64,000 nt of DNA from Piscirickettsiaceae bacterium (GTDB taxonomy: Bacteria; Pseudomonadota; Gammaproteobacteria; Nitrosococcales; Methylophagaceae): contig JABSQO010000001.1 of the NCBI GenBank assembly GCA_013215775.1, forward strand, positions 124,001 through 188,000. Direction: 5' to 3'. Of the stretch, positions 51,277 to 61,071 are shown in pieces. The stretch's first letter is position 1. Every line of letters begins with the position of its first letter. Under the pieces are notes generated by a model, which did not search any database, was not told the origin of the DNA, and was given only the letters and a program-made list of their open reading frames with translations. The position numbers and the translations under genes are program-made.

Positions 51277-53160
51277 CTAGCTTGCTTCGCGTTGAGTGCC
51301 GCGTTTCAGATGCACCAATAACAATGAAATTGCTGCTGGTGTCACACCTGAAATCCGAGCCGCCTGACCTAAACTATTCGGTCTTGCTCTCTCCAGTTTT
51401 TCCCGAACCTCATTGGATAATCCATACACATTTTTATAGTCCAAATTATCAGGCAGAGTGGTTTGTTCGTGCCGTTGTATACGTTCAATTTCCTTTTGTT
51501 GACGATTTATATAACCTGCATATTTTGTCTGGATCACCACCTGATCGGCAACATCTTCTGCTACCTGACGATCTTCAGCTAATAAAACCAACAAACCAGC
51601 ATAATCAACATTAGGGCGGCGTAATAAATCTAACGCCGAATTAACTTTATTTAATGGCTCACCAAGCACTTGCTCTGCCACAGTTTGATCAATCTTTTCA
51701 GGGCTAAACTTATAAGCTTCTAAACGACTGATTTCTTTGGTAACAGCATCACGTTTAGTTTCAAATATCGCCCATCGCTCATCATTAACCAGACCGAGTT
51801 CGCGACCTTTTGGTGTTAACCGAAGATCAGCATTATCTTCACGTAACAACAAGCGATATTCTGCTCGACTAGTGAACATACGATATGGCTCTTGAGTACC
51901 AGACGTAATCAAATCATCAATCATCACACCGATATAGGCTTCATCACGACGAGGACACCATTGTTCTAGTCCTCGTGCTTGCAAGCCTGCATTTAAACCC
52001 GCGATCAAGCCCTGAGCCGCCGCTTCTTCATAACCCGTTGTGCCATTGATCTGTCCAGCAAAATACAAACCCGCCATATGTTTAGTTTCTAACCATGGTT
52101 GTAAATCACGCGGGTCAAAGTAATCATACTCAATCGCATAACCTGGACGCGTAATATGAGCATTTTCCAAACCTTTCATTGAGCGAACAATCTGATATTG
52201 CACATCAAAAGGTAGACTGGTTGAAATACCATTTGGGTAAACTTCACCACAATTGAGACCTTCGGGTTCAAGAAATATTTGGTGTGATGTCCGATCTGCA
52301 AAACGCACAACTTTATCTTCAATCGAAGGACAATAGCGCGGACCGACACCCTCAATTTCGCCACTGTACATGGGCGAGCGATCTAAATTGGCTCGAATTA
52401 CATCATGAGTCTTTTCATTAGTATGAGTGATATAACAAGAAATCTGATCGGGATGATCTGACTGTTTACCTAAAAATGAAAAGATCGGTGTCGGCGTATC
52501 TCCAGGCTGTTCTGCTAACTCAGAAAAATCAATACTGTCCGTAGCAATACGTGGCGGTGTGCCTGTTTTTAAACGATCTACTCTAAAGGGTAATGCTCGC
52601 AAACGTTGTGCCAAAGCAATCGACGCAGGATCGCCTGCTCGGCCACCTTGATGATTTTCCATACCAATATGAATCAAACCACCTAAAAACGTGCCCACCG
52701 TTAACACAACTGATTTAGCTGAAAAACGTAATCCTACTTGGGTAACCACGCCCACAACATGATCGTTTTCAACGACTAAATCATCAACAGTTTGCTGAAA
52801 TAAATATAGATTAGGTTGCGCTTCTAAATAACCACGAACCGCCGCTTTATAGAGCACACGATCAGCTTGAGCACGTGTTGCTCTAACCGCTGGGCCTTTA
52901 CTTGCATTCAAAATTCGAAACTGTATACCACCACGATCGGCAGCTTGAGCCATAATGCCGCCTAAGGCATCAATCTCCTTGACTAAATGACCTTTACCAA
53001 TACCACCAATAGCAGGATTACAGCTCATTTGTCCGAGCGTTTCAATATTTTGTGTCAGTAGTAGTGTTTTAACGCCTTGCCGTGCAGAAGCTAATGCTGC
53101 TTCCGTACCAGCATGGCCACCACCTACAACAATGACATCATAATGATCTTGATAACTCAT
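51277..53160 (-). CDS. mnmG: tRNA uridine-5-carboxymethylaminomethyl modification enzyme MnmG (GidA)
   Basis: FAD protein that works with MnmE to modify wobble uridine 34. The dinucleotide fold [19 protein letters not shown] at the N-terminus, [39 protein letters not shown] and the C-terminal helical domain with [15 protein letters not shown]-like [15 protein letters not shown] are seen. The length of 627 residues matches E. coli (629). It heads the mnmG-rsmG-parAB run and is 110 bp from lgt. No cluster of DnaA boxes was found next to it. Confidence 0.97.
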   Translation of the reverse strand: MSYQDHYDVIVVGGGHAGTEAALASARQGVKTLLLTQNIETLGQMSCNPAIGGIGKGHLVKEIDALGGIMAQAADRGGIQFRILNASKGPAVRATRAQADRVLYKAAVRGYLEAQPNLYLFQQTVDDLVVENDHVVGVVTQVGLRFSAKSVVLTVGTFLGGLIHIGMENHQGGRAGDPASIALAQRLRALPFRVDRLKTGTPPRIATDSIDFSELAEQPGDTPTPIFSFLGKQSDHPDQISCYITHTNEKTHDVIRANLDRSPMYSGEIEGVGPRYCPSIEDKVVRFADRTSHQIFLEPEGLNCGEVYPNGISTSLPFDVQYQIVRSMKGLENAHITRPGYAIEYDYFDPRDLQPWLETKHMAGLYFAGQINGTTGYEEAAAQGLIAGLNAGLQARGLEQWCPRRDEAYIGVMIDDLITSGTQEPYRMFTSRAEYRLLLREDNADLRLTPKGRELGLVNDERWAIFETKRDAVTKEISRLEAYKFSPEKIDQTVAEQVLGEPLNKVNSALDLLRRPNVDYAGLLVLLAEDRQVAEDVADQVVIQTKYAGYINRQQKEIERIQRHEQTTLPDNLDYKNVYGLSNEVREKLERARPNSLGQAARISGVTPAAISLLLVHLKRGTQREAS

Positions 53161-53273
53161 AAAATCAGCTTAATTGCTCGCAATTTAAAAATGATCGGCT
53201 ATTTTAACACGTGTTATAACTGCCTGACATAACAAGATTTTTCCTCGACATATCACTTCATTAACGTTTGACA

Positions 53274-54050
53274 CTAATTATTAACCTGACGATAGGCCCG
53301 AACAATGAAGAATAATCCAAGAATAATCATCGGTAATGACAATATTTGTCCCATTGTCAGCCATTCAAATGCAAAGTAGCCATACTGCGCATCTGGGATA
53401 CGAACAAATTCAATCAAAAATCTAAATATTCCATAACCAAGCAAAAACAGACCTGATACTGCTCCCAGTGGTTTAGCTTTATTTGAATAAAGCCATAAAA
53501 GAACAAATAACACCACTCCTTCTAGGCCAGCTTCGTAAAGTTGTGAAGGGTGTCGCGGTAAAGGCCCGCCAGTCGGAAATATCATTGCCCAAGAGACATC
53601 ACTGACCTTGCCCCAAAGTTCACCATTAATAAAATTACCCATCCGACCAAAAAACAAACCTATCGGTACCATCGGTGCCATAAAATCACTAATTTCGAAA
53701 AAGGATTTACCTGTTTTTCTGCTAAACAGCCAAAAGGCGGTTAACACACCTAAAAGCCCGCCATGAAATGACATCCCCCCCTGCCAGACTTTAAATATAT
53801 TCAGTGGGTCTGCTAAATTGTTGGCGAAGTCATAAAACAGAGAATAACCGAGTCGGCCACCCACAATGACTCCTATCGCACCATAGAATAGTAAATCTTC
53901 GACTTGCTCTGCTGTCCAGCCATAACGCTCTGCTCGAACACGACCTAACCACCATGCACCAGCAAAACCGAATAAATACATCAAACCATACCAATGGATC
54001 TGTAACGGACCAATAGAGAGTGCAACGGGGTCGATTTGTGGATAAATCAT
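53274..54050 (-). CDS. lgt: Prolipoprotein diacylglyceryl transferase
   Basis: Transfers diacylglycerol from phosphatidylglycerol to the lipobox cysteine of prelipoproteins at the inner membrane. The signature [14 protein letters not shown], the MSFHGGLLG segment, and the [12 protein letters not shown] start are visible, with seven membrane segments. The ATG at 54050 is chosen over a TTG one codon earlier; this gives 258 residues (E. coli 291). No thyA follows, unlike in E. coli. Confidence 0.95.
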   Translation of the reverse strand: MIYPQIDPVALSIGPLQIHWYGLMYLFGFAGAWWLGRVRAERYGWTAEQVEDLLFYGAIGVIVGGRLGYSLFYDFANNLADPLNIFKVWQGGMSFHGGLLGVLTAFWLFSRKTGKSFFEISDFMAPMVPIGLFFGRMGNFINGELWGKVSDVSWAMIFPTGGPLPRHPSQLYEAGLEGVVLFVLLWLYSNKAKPLGAVSGLFLLGYGIFRFLIEFVRIPDAQYGYFAFEWLTMGQILSLPMIILGLFFIVRAYRQVNN

Positions 54051-54229
54051 CAAAATATTCTCTGCTTATAAAATGTGAACGCAATCATACTAACTCACCA
54101 CGTAAAGGGCTAACAAATCGCACCAACATGATCCAAAAATAATCACTCTTTGCACCGGATGAGGGCGGAAAACATACACTCCAACTCAAACCGCTTCCTA
54201 TGTTATTGTTTTAAATAGTTTTTTATGGA

Positions 54230-54244
54230 TGGCACTCTTTTTGC
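54230..54244 (+). promoter_or_regulatory. Sigma-54 (RpoN) promoter upstream of torF-glnK-amtB
   Basis: TGGCAC, 5 bp, TTGC matches the -24/-12 consensus with the required spacing, 95 bp ahead of the torF start. Two GCACC half-sites at 54120 and 54152, 32 bp apart, may be remnants of NtrC-type enhancer sites but are not full palindromes. The glnK and amtB genes downstream make nitrogen control likely. The remaining 250 bp between lgt and torF is non-coding. Confidence 0.8.
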
Positions 54245-54339
54245 GCTACTTTTTCTTGTTATGAATGAAAAATGTTGCATTTGAACAACATAATAAAAGC
54301 GTTCAAACAATTTATTATTATAATTGAGGAGTAACTTTA

Positions 54340-55044
54340 ATGAACATGAAAAAATTATCTACTCTATGTTTAGCTGCAAGCACGTTATTCGCTGCTTCAT
54401 CTGCTATGGCATGGGAAAGTGGTGACCACTCAACTAGTGCAAGCGTTGCATTATCATCCGACTACGTATGGCGTGGTTATTCACAAACGGATGAAGACTG
54501 GGCTATTTCTGGTAGTTTTGATTATGCACATGCTAGCGGTTTTTATGCTGGAACTTGGGCATCAAACGTAGACTTTGGTGATGACACTAGTATTGAAATT
54601 GATATCTATGCTGGTTTTGGTGGCGAAACTGAAGGTGGCTTAGGCTGGGACTTCGGTGTTCTTCGTTACATCTACCCCGGTGAAGACTATGACTGGAACG
54701 AAGTTTATGCTTCTTTAAGCTACAGCTACTTCAGTGTTGGCGTTGCCCATTCAGGCGATGTATATGACTCAGATGAAACCGGCACTTACTACAATGTTGG
54801 TTTTGATTATGACTTACCAGCAGGTATTGCGTTAAGCGCTGGAGTCGGCTACTACGATTATGATGATGATGTATTTGGTGCCGATGACGATAGCGCTGTT
54901 GATTACCGAATTGGCCTTTCAACAGAAATGGCTGGATTTGGCTTTGACCTTACATACTTTGACACTAATAGTGATGGTGAAAATTTATACGGCAAAGACT
55001 TAGCTGAAGGCCGTGTCGTATTCACAATCTCAGCATCTATGTAA
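54340..55044 (+). CDS. TorF-family putative outer membrane porin
   Basis: Outer membrane beta-barrel of the TIGR02001 (Gcw_chp/TorF) family, of unproven substrate. A signal peptide (1-24, cut after AMA) precedes a very acidic mature chain rich in Tyr, Gly and Asp, with alternating strands such as ASVALSSDYVWRGYSQTDEDWAISG, the family opening. The length is 234 residues. The ATG at 54340 has GAGGAG 8 bp upstream. The gene lies directly before glnK-amtB behind a sigma-54 promoter, a combination recurring in marine gammaproteobacteria, so a role in nitrogen-compound uptake across the outer membrane is plausible but unproven. Confidence 0.85.
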   Translation: MNMKKLSTLCLAASTLFAASSAMAWESGDHSTSASVALSSDYVWRGYSQTDEDWAISGSFDYAHASGFYAGTWASNVDFGDDTSIEIDIYAGFGGETEGGLGWDFGVLRYIYPGEDYDWNEVYASLSYSYFSVGVAHSGDVYDSDETGTYYNVGFDYDLPAGIALSAGVGYYDYDDDVFGADDDSAVDYRIGLSTEMAGFGFDLTYFDTNSDGENLYGKDLAEGRVVFTISASM

Positions 55045-55057
55045 TTTACTCCTCCTT

Positions 55058-55091
55058 GACCGCCTAGAACTCTCTCGGGCGGTCATTTTTT
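55058..55091 (+). terminator. Hairpin between torF and glnK (likely attenuator)
   Basis: GACCGCC and GGCGGTC form a 7-bp perfect stem with a 13-nt loop, followed by ATTTTTT, just 14 bp before the glnK start. As no other promoter is visible in this gap, it probably reduces rather than ends transcription into glnK-amtB. Confidence 0.85.
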
Positions 55092-55093
55092 AG

Positions 55094-55444
<351 letters not shown>

Positions 55445-55461
55445 CGCTTAGGAGCAATTCA

Positions 55462-56727
55462 ATGGAAGATCAAATATTCCAACTCCAATACGCCATGGAC
55501 ACTTTTTACTTTTTGGTAATGGGTGCGTTGGTTATGTGGATGGCGGCAGGCTTCTCTATGTTAGAAGCGGGCCTAGTTCGTGCTAAAAACACAACTGAAA
55601 TTTTAACTAAAAACGTTTTACTTTTTGCAATATCATGTACCGCTTATCTCGTTATCGGTTATGACATCATGTACGGTGGTGGCATCTTCCTAGAAGGTAT
55701 CGCTGGTGGTGATACATTAGTCGCGGATGCATTAGCAGCTTCTGCTGAAGCTGGCTTCGAGGGTAGTTCTGTCTACTCTGGTGCTTCTGACTTCTTCTTC
55801 CAAGTCGTGTTTGTTGCGACTGCAATGTCTATCGTATCGGGTGCGGTTGCTGAACGGATGAAACTGATGGCTTTCGCTGTCTTTGCTGTTGTTATGACTG
55901 CATTCATCTACCCAATGGAAGGCGGCTGGACTTGGGGTGGTAATGATGTATTCGGTTTATACAATCTTGCTGACTTTGGCTTCTTAGATTTCGCTGGCTC
56001 AGGTATCGTACATATGGCTGGCGCTTCTGCTGCATTAGCAGGCGTTCTATTACTCGGTGCTCGTAAAGGAAAATATGGCGCTAACGGTGAAGTTAAACCT
56101 ATTCCTGGTGCCAACTTACCAATGGCGACATTAGGTACCTTCATCTTATGGATGGGTTGGTTCGGCTTTAATGGTGGTTCGGTATTAAAACTAGGTGATA
56201 TGGCCAGCGCTAATGCTGTTGCTATGGTGTTTTTGAACACTAATGCTGCTGCTGCCGGCGGTGTGATTGCTGCACTTATCGCTGCTAAACTACTATTCGG
56301 TAAAGCTGATTTAACCATGATTCTTAACGGTGCATTAGCAGGTCTTGTTGCTATTACAGCAGGCCCTGATACACCCACTCCATTGATGGCTACAATCATC
56401 GGTGGTGTCGGTGGTGTCCTCGTTGTATTCTCTATCGTTGCTATGGATAAATTCAAAATTGATGATCCAGTGGGCGCGATTTCAGTTCACGGCGTCGTCG
56501 GTCTTTGGGGGCTGTTAGCAGTGCCTTTAACAAATTCTGCTGCCAGCTTTACTGGCCAATTGGTCGGTGCAGCCACTATCTTCATTTGGGTATTTGGTGC
56601 CAGCTTTATAGTCTGGTATGTACTGAAAATGGTGATGGGTATCCGCGTTACTGAAGAAGAAGAATATGCAGGTGTTGATTTAAGCGAATGTGGTATGGAA
56701 GCGTACCCTGAGTTTACCAACAGCTAA
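55462..56727 (+). CDS. amtB: Ammonium transporter AmtB
   Basis: Trimeric inner-membrane channel for ammonium. Eleven membrane segments are seen; the two conserved pore histidines occur in IVHMAGASAALAG and ISVHGVVGLWG, with the family stretch MGWFGFNGGS. There is no obvious cleaved signal peptide. The length is 421 residues (E. coli 428). It forms a glnK-amtB pair under the sigma-54 promoter ahead of torF and is followed by a terminator. Confidence 0.96.
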   Translation: MEDQIFQLQYAMDTFYFLVMGALVMWMAAGFSMLEAGLVRAKNTTEILTKNVLLFAISCTAYLVIGYDIMYGGGIFLEGIAGGDTLVADALAASAEAGFEGSSVYSGASDFFFQVVFVATAMSIVSGAVAERMKLMAFAVFAVVMTAFIYPMEGGWTWGGNDVFGLYNLADFGFLDFAGSGIVHMAGASAALAGVLLLGARKGKYGANGEVKPIPGANLPMATLGTFILWMGWFGFNGGSVLKLGDMASANAVAMVFLNTNAAAAGGVIAALIAAKLLFGKADLTMILNGALAGLVAITAGPDTPTPLMATIIGGVGGVLVVFSIVAMDKFKIDDPVGAISVHGVVGLWGLLAVPLTNSAASFTGQLVGAATIFIWVFGASFIVWYVLKMVMGIRVTEEEEYAGVDLSECGMEAYPEFTNS

Positions 56728-56750
56728 CTATTTCTTTTAGTTTATCCTTG

Positions 56751-56782
56751 AAAAGGCGGTTCATTTTTGAACCGCCTTTTTT
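56751..56782 (+). terminator. Terminator after amtB
   Basis: AAAAGGCGGTTCA and TGAACCGCCTTTT form a 13-bp stem around TTTT, ending in a run of six T. It closes the torF-glnK-amtB unit. Confidence 0.93.
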
Positions 56783-56854
56783 GTTTTTAGCTTGAACTAT
56801 TTTAGCTCACGTATTACTTTTACACTTTACTTGTAATTTAACAGGACGTTTAAA

Positions 56855-57325
56855 ATGGGTAGCGAACAATCAGGGACTTCAGATTTTTTATCCACTCTCG
56901 TAAGGTTGATGGGATTAGCAATGCTTGTCATTGGGTTATTTGTTGGTATTAAGGTCATTTTTACCGCATGGGATCTATACGAGCAACCACAACAAATTGA
57001 ACGCTTTGCCGATGCAATTGAACATGGCTCAAACTTAGACTCTTTGCTCGCATCATTAACACCGAAATTAACAAACAATCGCTCATCCGCTCCCACTACG
57101 ATAGACACTAACGAACAAAATGTAACAACTTCTGAGGAGCAGCATAAGCCACTTCGGGTCACATATTTCTTAGCGTGGTTTATTGCCATTCTATTATTGA
57201 TGGTCATTGGTGGTCTTGCATCACGCGCCATTAAAACTGGGGGTGAATTGGCACTTTATGATCTACAGGTTAAGCGATTTGCTAATTTATTAATGAAAGA
57301 AGTACGTAAGGCGAATAATGATTAA
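56855..57325 (+). CDS. Small membrane protein of unknown function with two membrane segments
   Basis: Not recognised. The 156-residue protein has one hydrophobic segment at about 14-38, a polar Ser/Thr-rich middle (about 45-98) and a second hydrophobic segment at about 103-121, followed by a basic tail (QVKRFANLLMKEVRKANND). AGGACG is present upstream of the ATG. It has its own transcription unit after the amtB terminator and overlaps the end of the convergent transporter gene by 4 bp. No motif points to a function. Confidence 0.7.
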   Translation: MGSEQSGTSDFLSTLVRLMGLAMLVIGLFVGIKVIFTAWDLYEQPQQIERFADAIEHGSNLDSLLASLTPKLTNNRSSAPTTIDTNEQNVTTSEEQHKPLRVTYFLAWFIAILLLMVIGGLASRAIKTGGELALYDLQVKRFANLLMKEVRKANND

Positions 57326-58230
57326 TTCGCTTTGGGGGCCACTAAACCCATCACACCCAAAAGTATCAGTAAGCCACCAAAAGCTATCGCCAATGTAAAA
57401 GGCTCATCCAACAAATGAACCGCTAACACAATAGTGAAAATGGGGCCTAGCATACCCATAACTCCCGTTTGAGCCGGGCCAATACGATTAATCGCCTCAG
57501 TCATCATAAAGCTAGGAATCACCGTGCTAAACACCACTAGCATTACCAACCATAGCCATGCTGAAGTGCTAATCGTTAATGCAGCCCAGTCAAGCACGAC
57601 CACTCCATGAATCAAGCCAAAAATGCTAGAAGCAATCATGGCAAGACTGGTAAATAAAGGGCTACCTAATTGCTTAATAAAACCTTTACTAAATAAGACA
57701 TACAGTGAAAAACTTAATGCACTTCCCAATACCAATGCGACGCCCGTTAATACATTGTTGTCGGTCAATTGTAGCTCTTGACCCATCACTACCCATAATC
57801 CTGTGTAGGTAATGATTAAAGAAATCATAAGTCGCCGAGTTAAAGGTTCATTAAATAAGAAAAAACCTATTACTGCCACCATAAAGGGATAGGTAAATAA
57901 ACTTAATCTTTCAAGCTGAGCAGTTATTAACTCAAGCCCCTTTAAGTCCAATAAAGAAGCCAAATAATAACCAAGAAAACCTAACAGAAATATTGTTCGC
58001 AATATTGAGAAATTGAGCTTTGCATGCCGAGACCGGCATCGTAATAACCAGAATAACAATGCCGAATAAATGGGCAATGCTAACGCCATTCTTAATACTA
58101 ATACTGAATCAGCATCTAAGCCTTGCTGATAAAGAAATTTAATGAATATTGATTTAAGTGAAAACAGTAAAGTTCCAAACGCAGCGAGGACAAAACCTAT
58201 CCAAAGATTTTTTTGATGCAACACATCCAT
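57322..58230 (-). CDS. EamA-family drug/metabolite transporter
   Basis: Inner-membrane exporter or permease of the DMT superfamily; substrate unknown. Ten membrane segments are arranged as two EamA repeats (about 8-138 and 152-290), with the typical LTRRLMISLIITYTGLWVVM at the end of the first half and MLGPIFTIVLAVHLLDEPFT in the second. The length is 302 residues. The gene starts 8 bp from the left end of a MITE-like repeat element, so its promoter must lie in or beyond that element. It ends against the small membrane protein gene. Confidence 0.87.
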   Translation of the reverse strand: MDVLHQKNLWIGFVLAAFGTLLFSLKSIFIKFLYQQGLDADSVLVLRMALALPIYSALLFWLLRCRSRHAKLNFSILRTIFLLGFLGYYLASLLDLKGLELITAQLERLSLFTYPFMVAVIGFFLFNEPLTRRLMISLIITYTGLWVVMGQELQLTDNNVLTGVALVLGSALSFSLYVLFSKGFIKQLGSPLFTSLAMIASSIFGLIHGVVVLDWAALTISTSAWLWLVMLVVFSTVIPSFMMTEAINRIGPAQTGVMGMLGPIFTIVLAVHLLDEPFTLAIAFGGLLILLGVMGLVAPKAN

Positions 58231-58237
58231 TTTTATT

Positions 58238-58471
58238 TAACCTGAACTCGGGATAAGCATAGTCAGAAAACCCTTAATCTACCATTAGTTAAAAACAAAT
58301 ACGATTTGATAAAAAGAGTTACCTTACGATTATTGTCACCTGTGCACTTATTTTAGTGGATATCAAGGCGGTATTGGCTAGTAATAGCCGAGCTATTGGA
58401 AACAATTCCAACGCAGAGAGTCGCTAAAATAAGCGTGCTGGATGGCTTGTTATTATCCCGAGCTCAGGTTA
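58238..58471. mobile_element. MITE-like element with 19-bp terminal inverted repeats
   Basis: TAACCTGAACTCGGGATAA (58238-58256) is repeated in inverted form at 58453-58471 with one mismatch. The 234-bp element has no coding potential and several internal hairpins: CTTATTTTAG/CTAAAATAAG (58347-58356, 58424-58433), GGCTA/TAGCC (58376-58380, 58385-58389) and TTGGAA/TTCCAA (58396-58401, 58406-58411). It fills the entire gap between the DMT gene and hemE, and its right end contributes the hemE stop codon. No clear target-site duplication was identified. The source of mobility (transposase family) is unknown. Confidence 0.7.
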
Positions 58472-59539
58472 TTTAAGGTGATATGGCTCACTTAAGCGGT
58501 GCACTGAATCAACTAAGCGTTGCATTTTTTCAGGCTCAATGGTTGGATGAATGCCATGACCTAAATTAAACACATGGCCCGTCTCACCTTGTCCAAAGCT
58601 AGCTAATACACTGGCAACCTCTTGCTCAACACGATCTGCTGAAGCATACAATACACAGGGATCCATATTGCCTTGAAGAGTGACTTTATCCCCTATTCGT
58701 TGCCGAGCAACGCTTAAATCAGTCGTCCAATCAAGACCAACGGCATCAACCCCTGTTTCGGCCATCAACTCTAACCACTGACCTCCACCTTTAGTGAATA
58801 ATGTGACAGGAACAATTCGACCTTCATTTTCACGGGTTAATCCAGCAATTATTTGCTCCATATATGCCAAAGAGAATTCTTGATAGTTACCTGTACTTAA
58901 AGCACCACCCCATGTATCAAACAGCATAACTGATTGGGCACCTGCTGCAATTTGAGCATTCAAATAGGCTGTGACTGATTTTGCCATAACACTTAATAAG
59001 TTGTGCATCTGATCGGGCGCATCAAACATCATGCCTTTTACTTTGGCAAAATCTTTACTCGATCCACCTTCCACCATGTAACATGCCAATGTCCACGGAC
59101 TACCACTAAAACCTATCAATGGTACTTTGCCATCAATTTCTCGACGAGTTAGGCGAATAGCATCCATCACATAACCCAGACTGTCTTCCATATCAGGTAC
59201 GGCCAGCTTGGCAATATCTGCTGAATTTTTAATAGGATTGGTAAATTTTGGACCTTCTCCAGCAACAAAGTGCAAGCCTAAACCCATCGCATCAGGGATC
59301 GTAAGAATATCTGAAAAGATGATCGCTGCATCTAAATCAAAACGACGCAGGGGTTGTAACGTGACTTCACACGCTAATTCAGGCGTACTACATAAGGTCA
59401 TAAAGTCACCCGCTTTTGCTCGGACTTCACGATATTCTGGCAAATACCGACCTGCTTGACGCATAACCCATACCGGTGTTTTATCAACCGGTTGGCGTAA
59501 TAATGCTCTTAAATAACGATCATTTTGTAGTTCAGCCAT
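58469..59539 (-). CDS. hemE: Uroporphyrinogen decarboxylase
   Basis: Decarboxylates the four acetate side chains of uroporphyrinogen III to give coproporphyrinogen III. The signatures [17 protein letters not shown] and [17 protein letters not shown] are present, and [13 protein letters not shown] lies near the end. The length is 356 residues (E. coli 354). AAAGGAT precedes the ATG. The stop codon TAA (58471-58469) lies within the terminal repeat of the MITE-like element, yet the C-terminus [10 protein letters not shown] is of normal family length. It is 91 bp downstream of gltD. Confidence 0.97.
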   Translation of the reverse strand: MAELQNDRYLRALLRQPVDKTPVWVMRQAGRYLPEYREVRAKAGDFMTLCSTPELACEVTLQPLRRFDLDAAIIFSDILTIPDAMGLGLHFVAGEGPKFTNPIKNSADIAKLAVPDMEDSLGYVMDAIRLTRREIDGKVPLIGFSGSPWTLACYMVEGGSSKDFAKVKGMMFDAPDQMHNLLSVMAKSVTAYLNAQIAAGAQSVMLFDTWGGALSTGNYQEFSLAYMEQIIAGLTRENEGRIVPVTLFTKGGGQWLELMAETGVDAVGLDWTTDLSVARQRIGDKVTLQGNMDPCVLYASADRVEQEVASVLASFGQGETGHVFNLGHGIHPTIEPEKMQRLVDSVHRLSEPYHLK

Positions 59540-59630
59540 TGGAATCCTTTATTGATTTAGCATACTTAGATTTTATCAGTACAGCGTGTTTTTCGCATGA
59601 GCAGCAATGAGGTAAAAGACGAATATATCG

Positions 59631-61046
<1,416 letters not shown>

Positions 61047-61071
61047 TTATTTGCTTTTAATTGTGAAAGAT

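Noticed and set aside
53205-53222. AACACGTGTT palindrome between mnmG and lgt as a parS site or part of oriC
   Set aside because: Only the central CACGTG agrees with parS, and no DnaA boxes surround it.
54037-54045. A perfect DnaA box (TGTGGATAA) in the 5' end of lgt
   Set aside because: It is a single site within coding sequence, with no second box or AT-rich unwinding region beside it, so it does not mark an origin.
54118-54166. Two NtrC enhancer sites upstream of the sigma-54 promoter
   Set aside because: Only GCACC half-sites are seen; the second halves do not match GGTGC, so they were not listed as separate features.
55908-56456. Long open frame (182 codons) antisense to amtB
   Set aside because: It mirrors a strongly conserved gene on the other strand, with low-complexity Ala/Pro/Ile composition typical of shadow frames.
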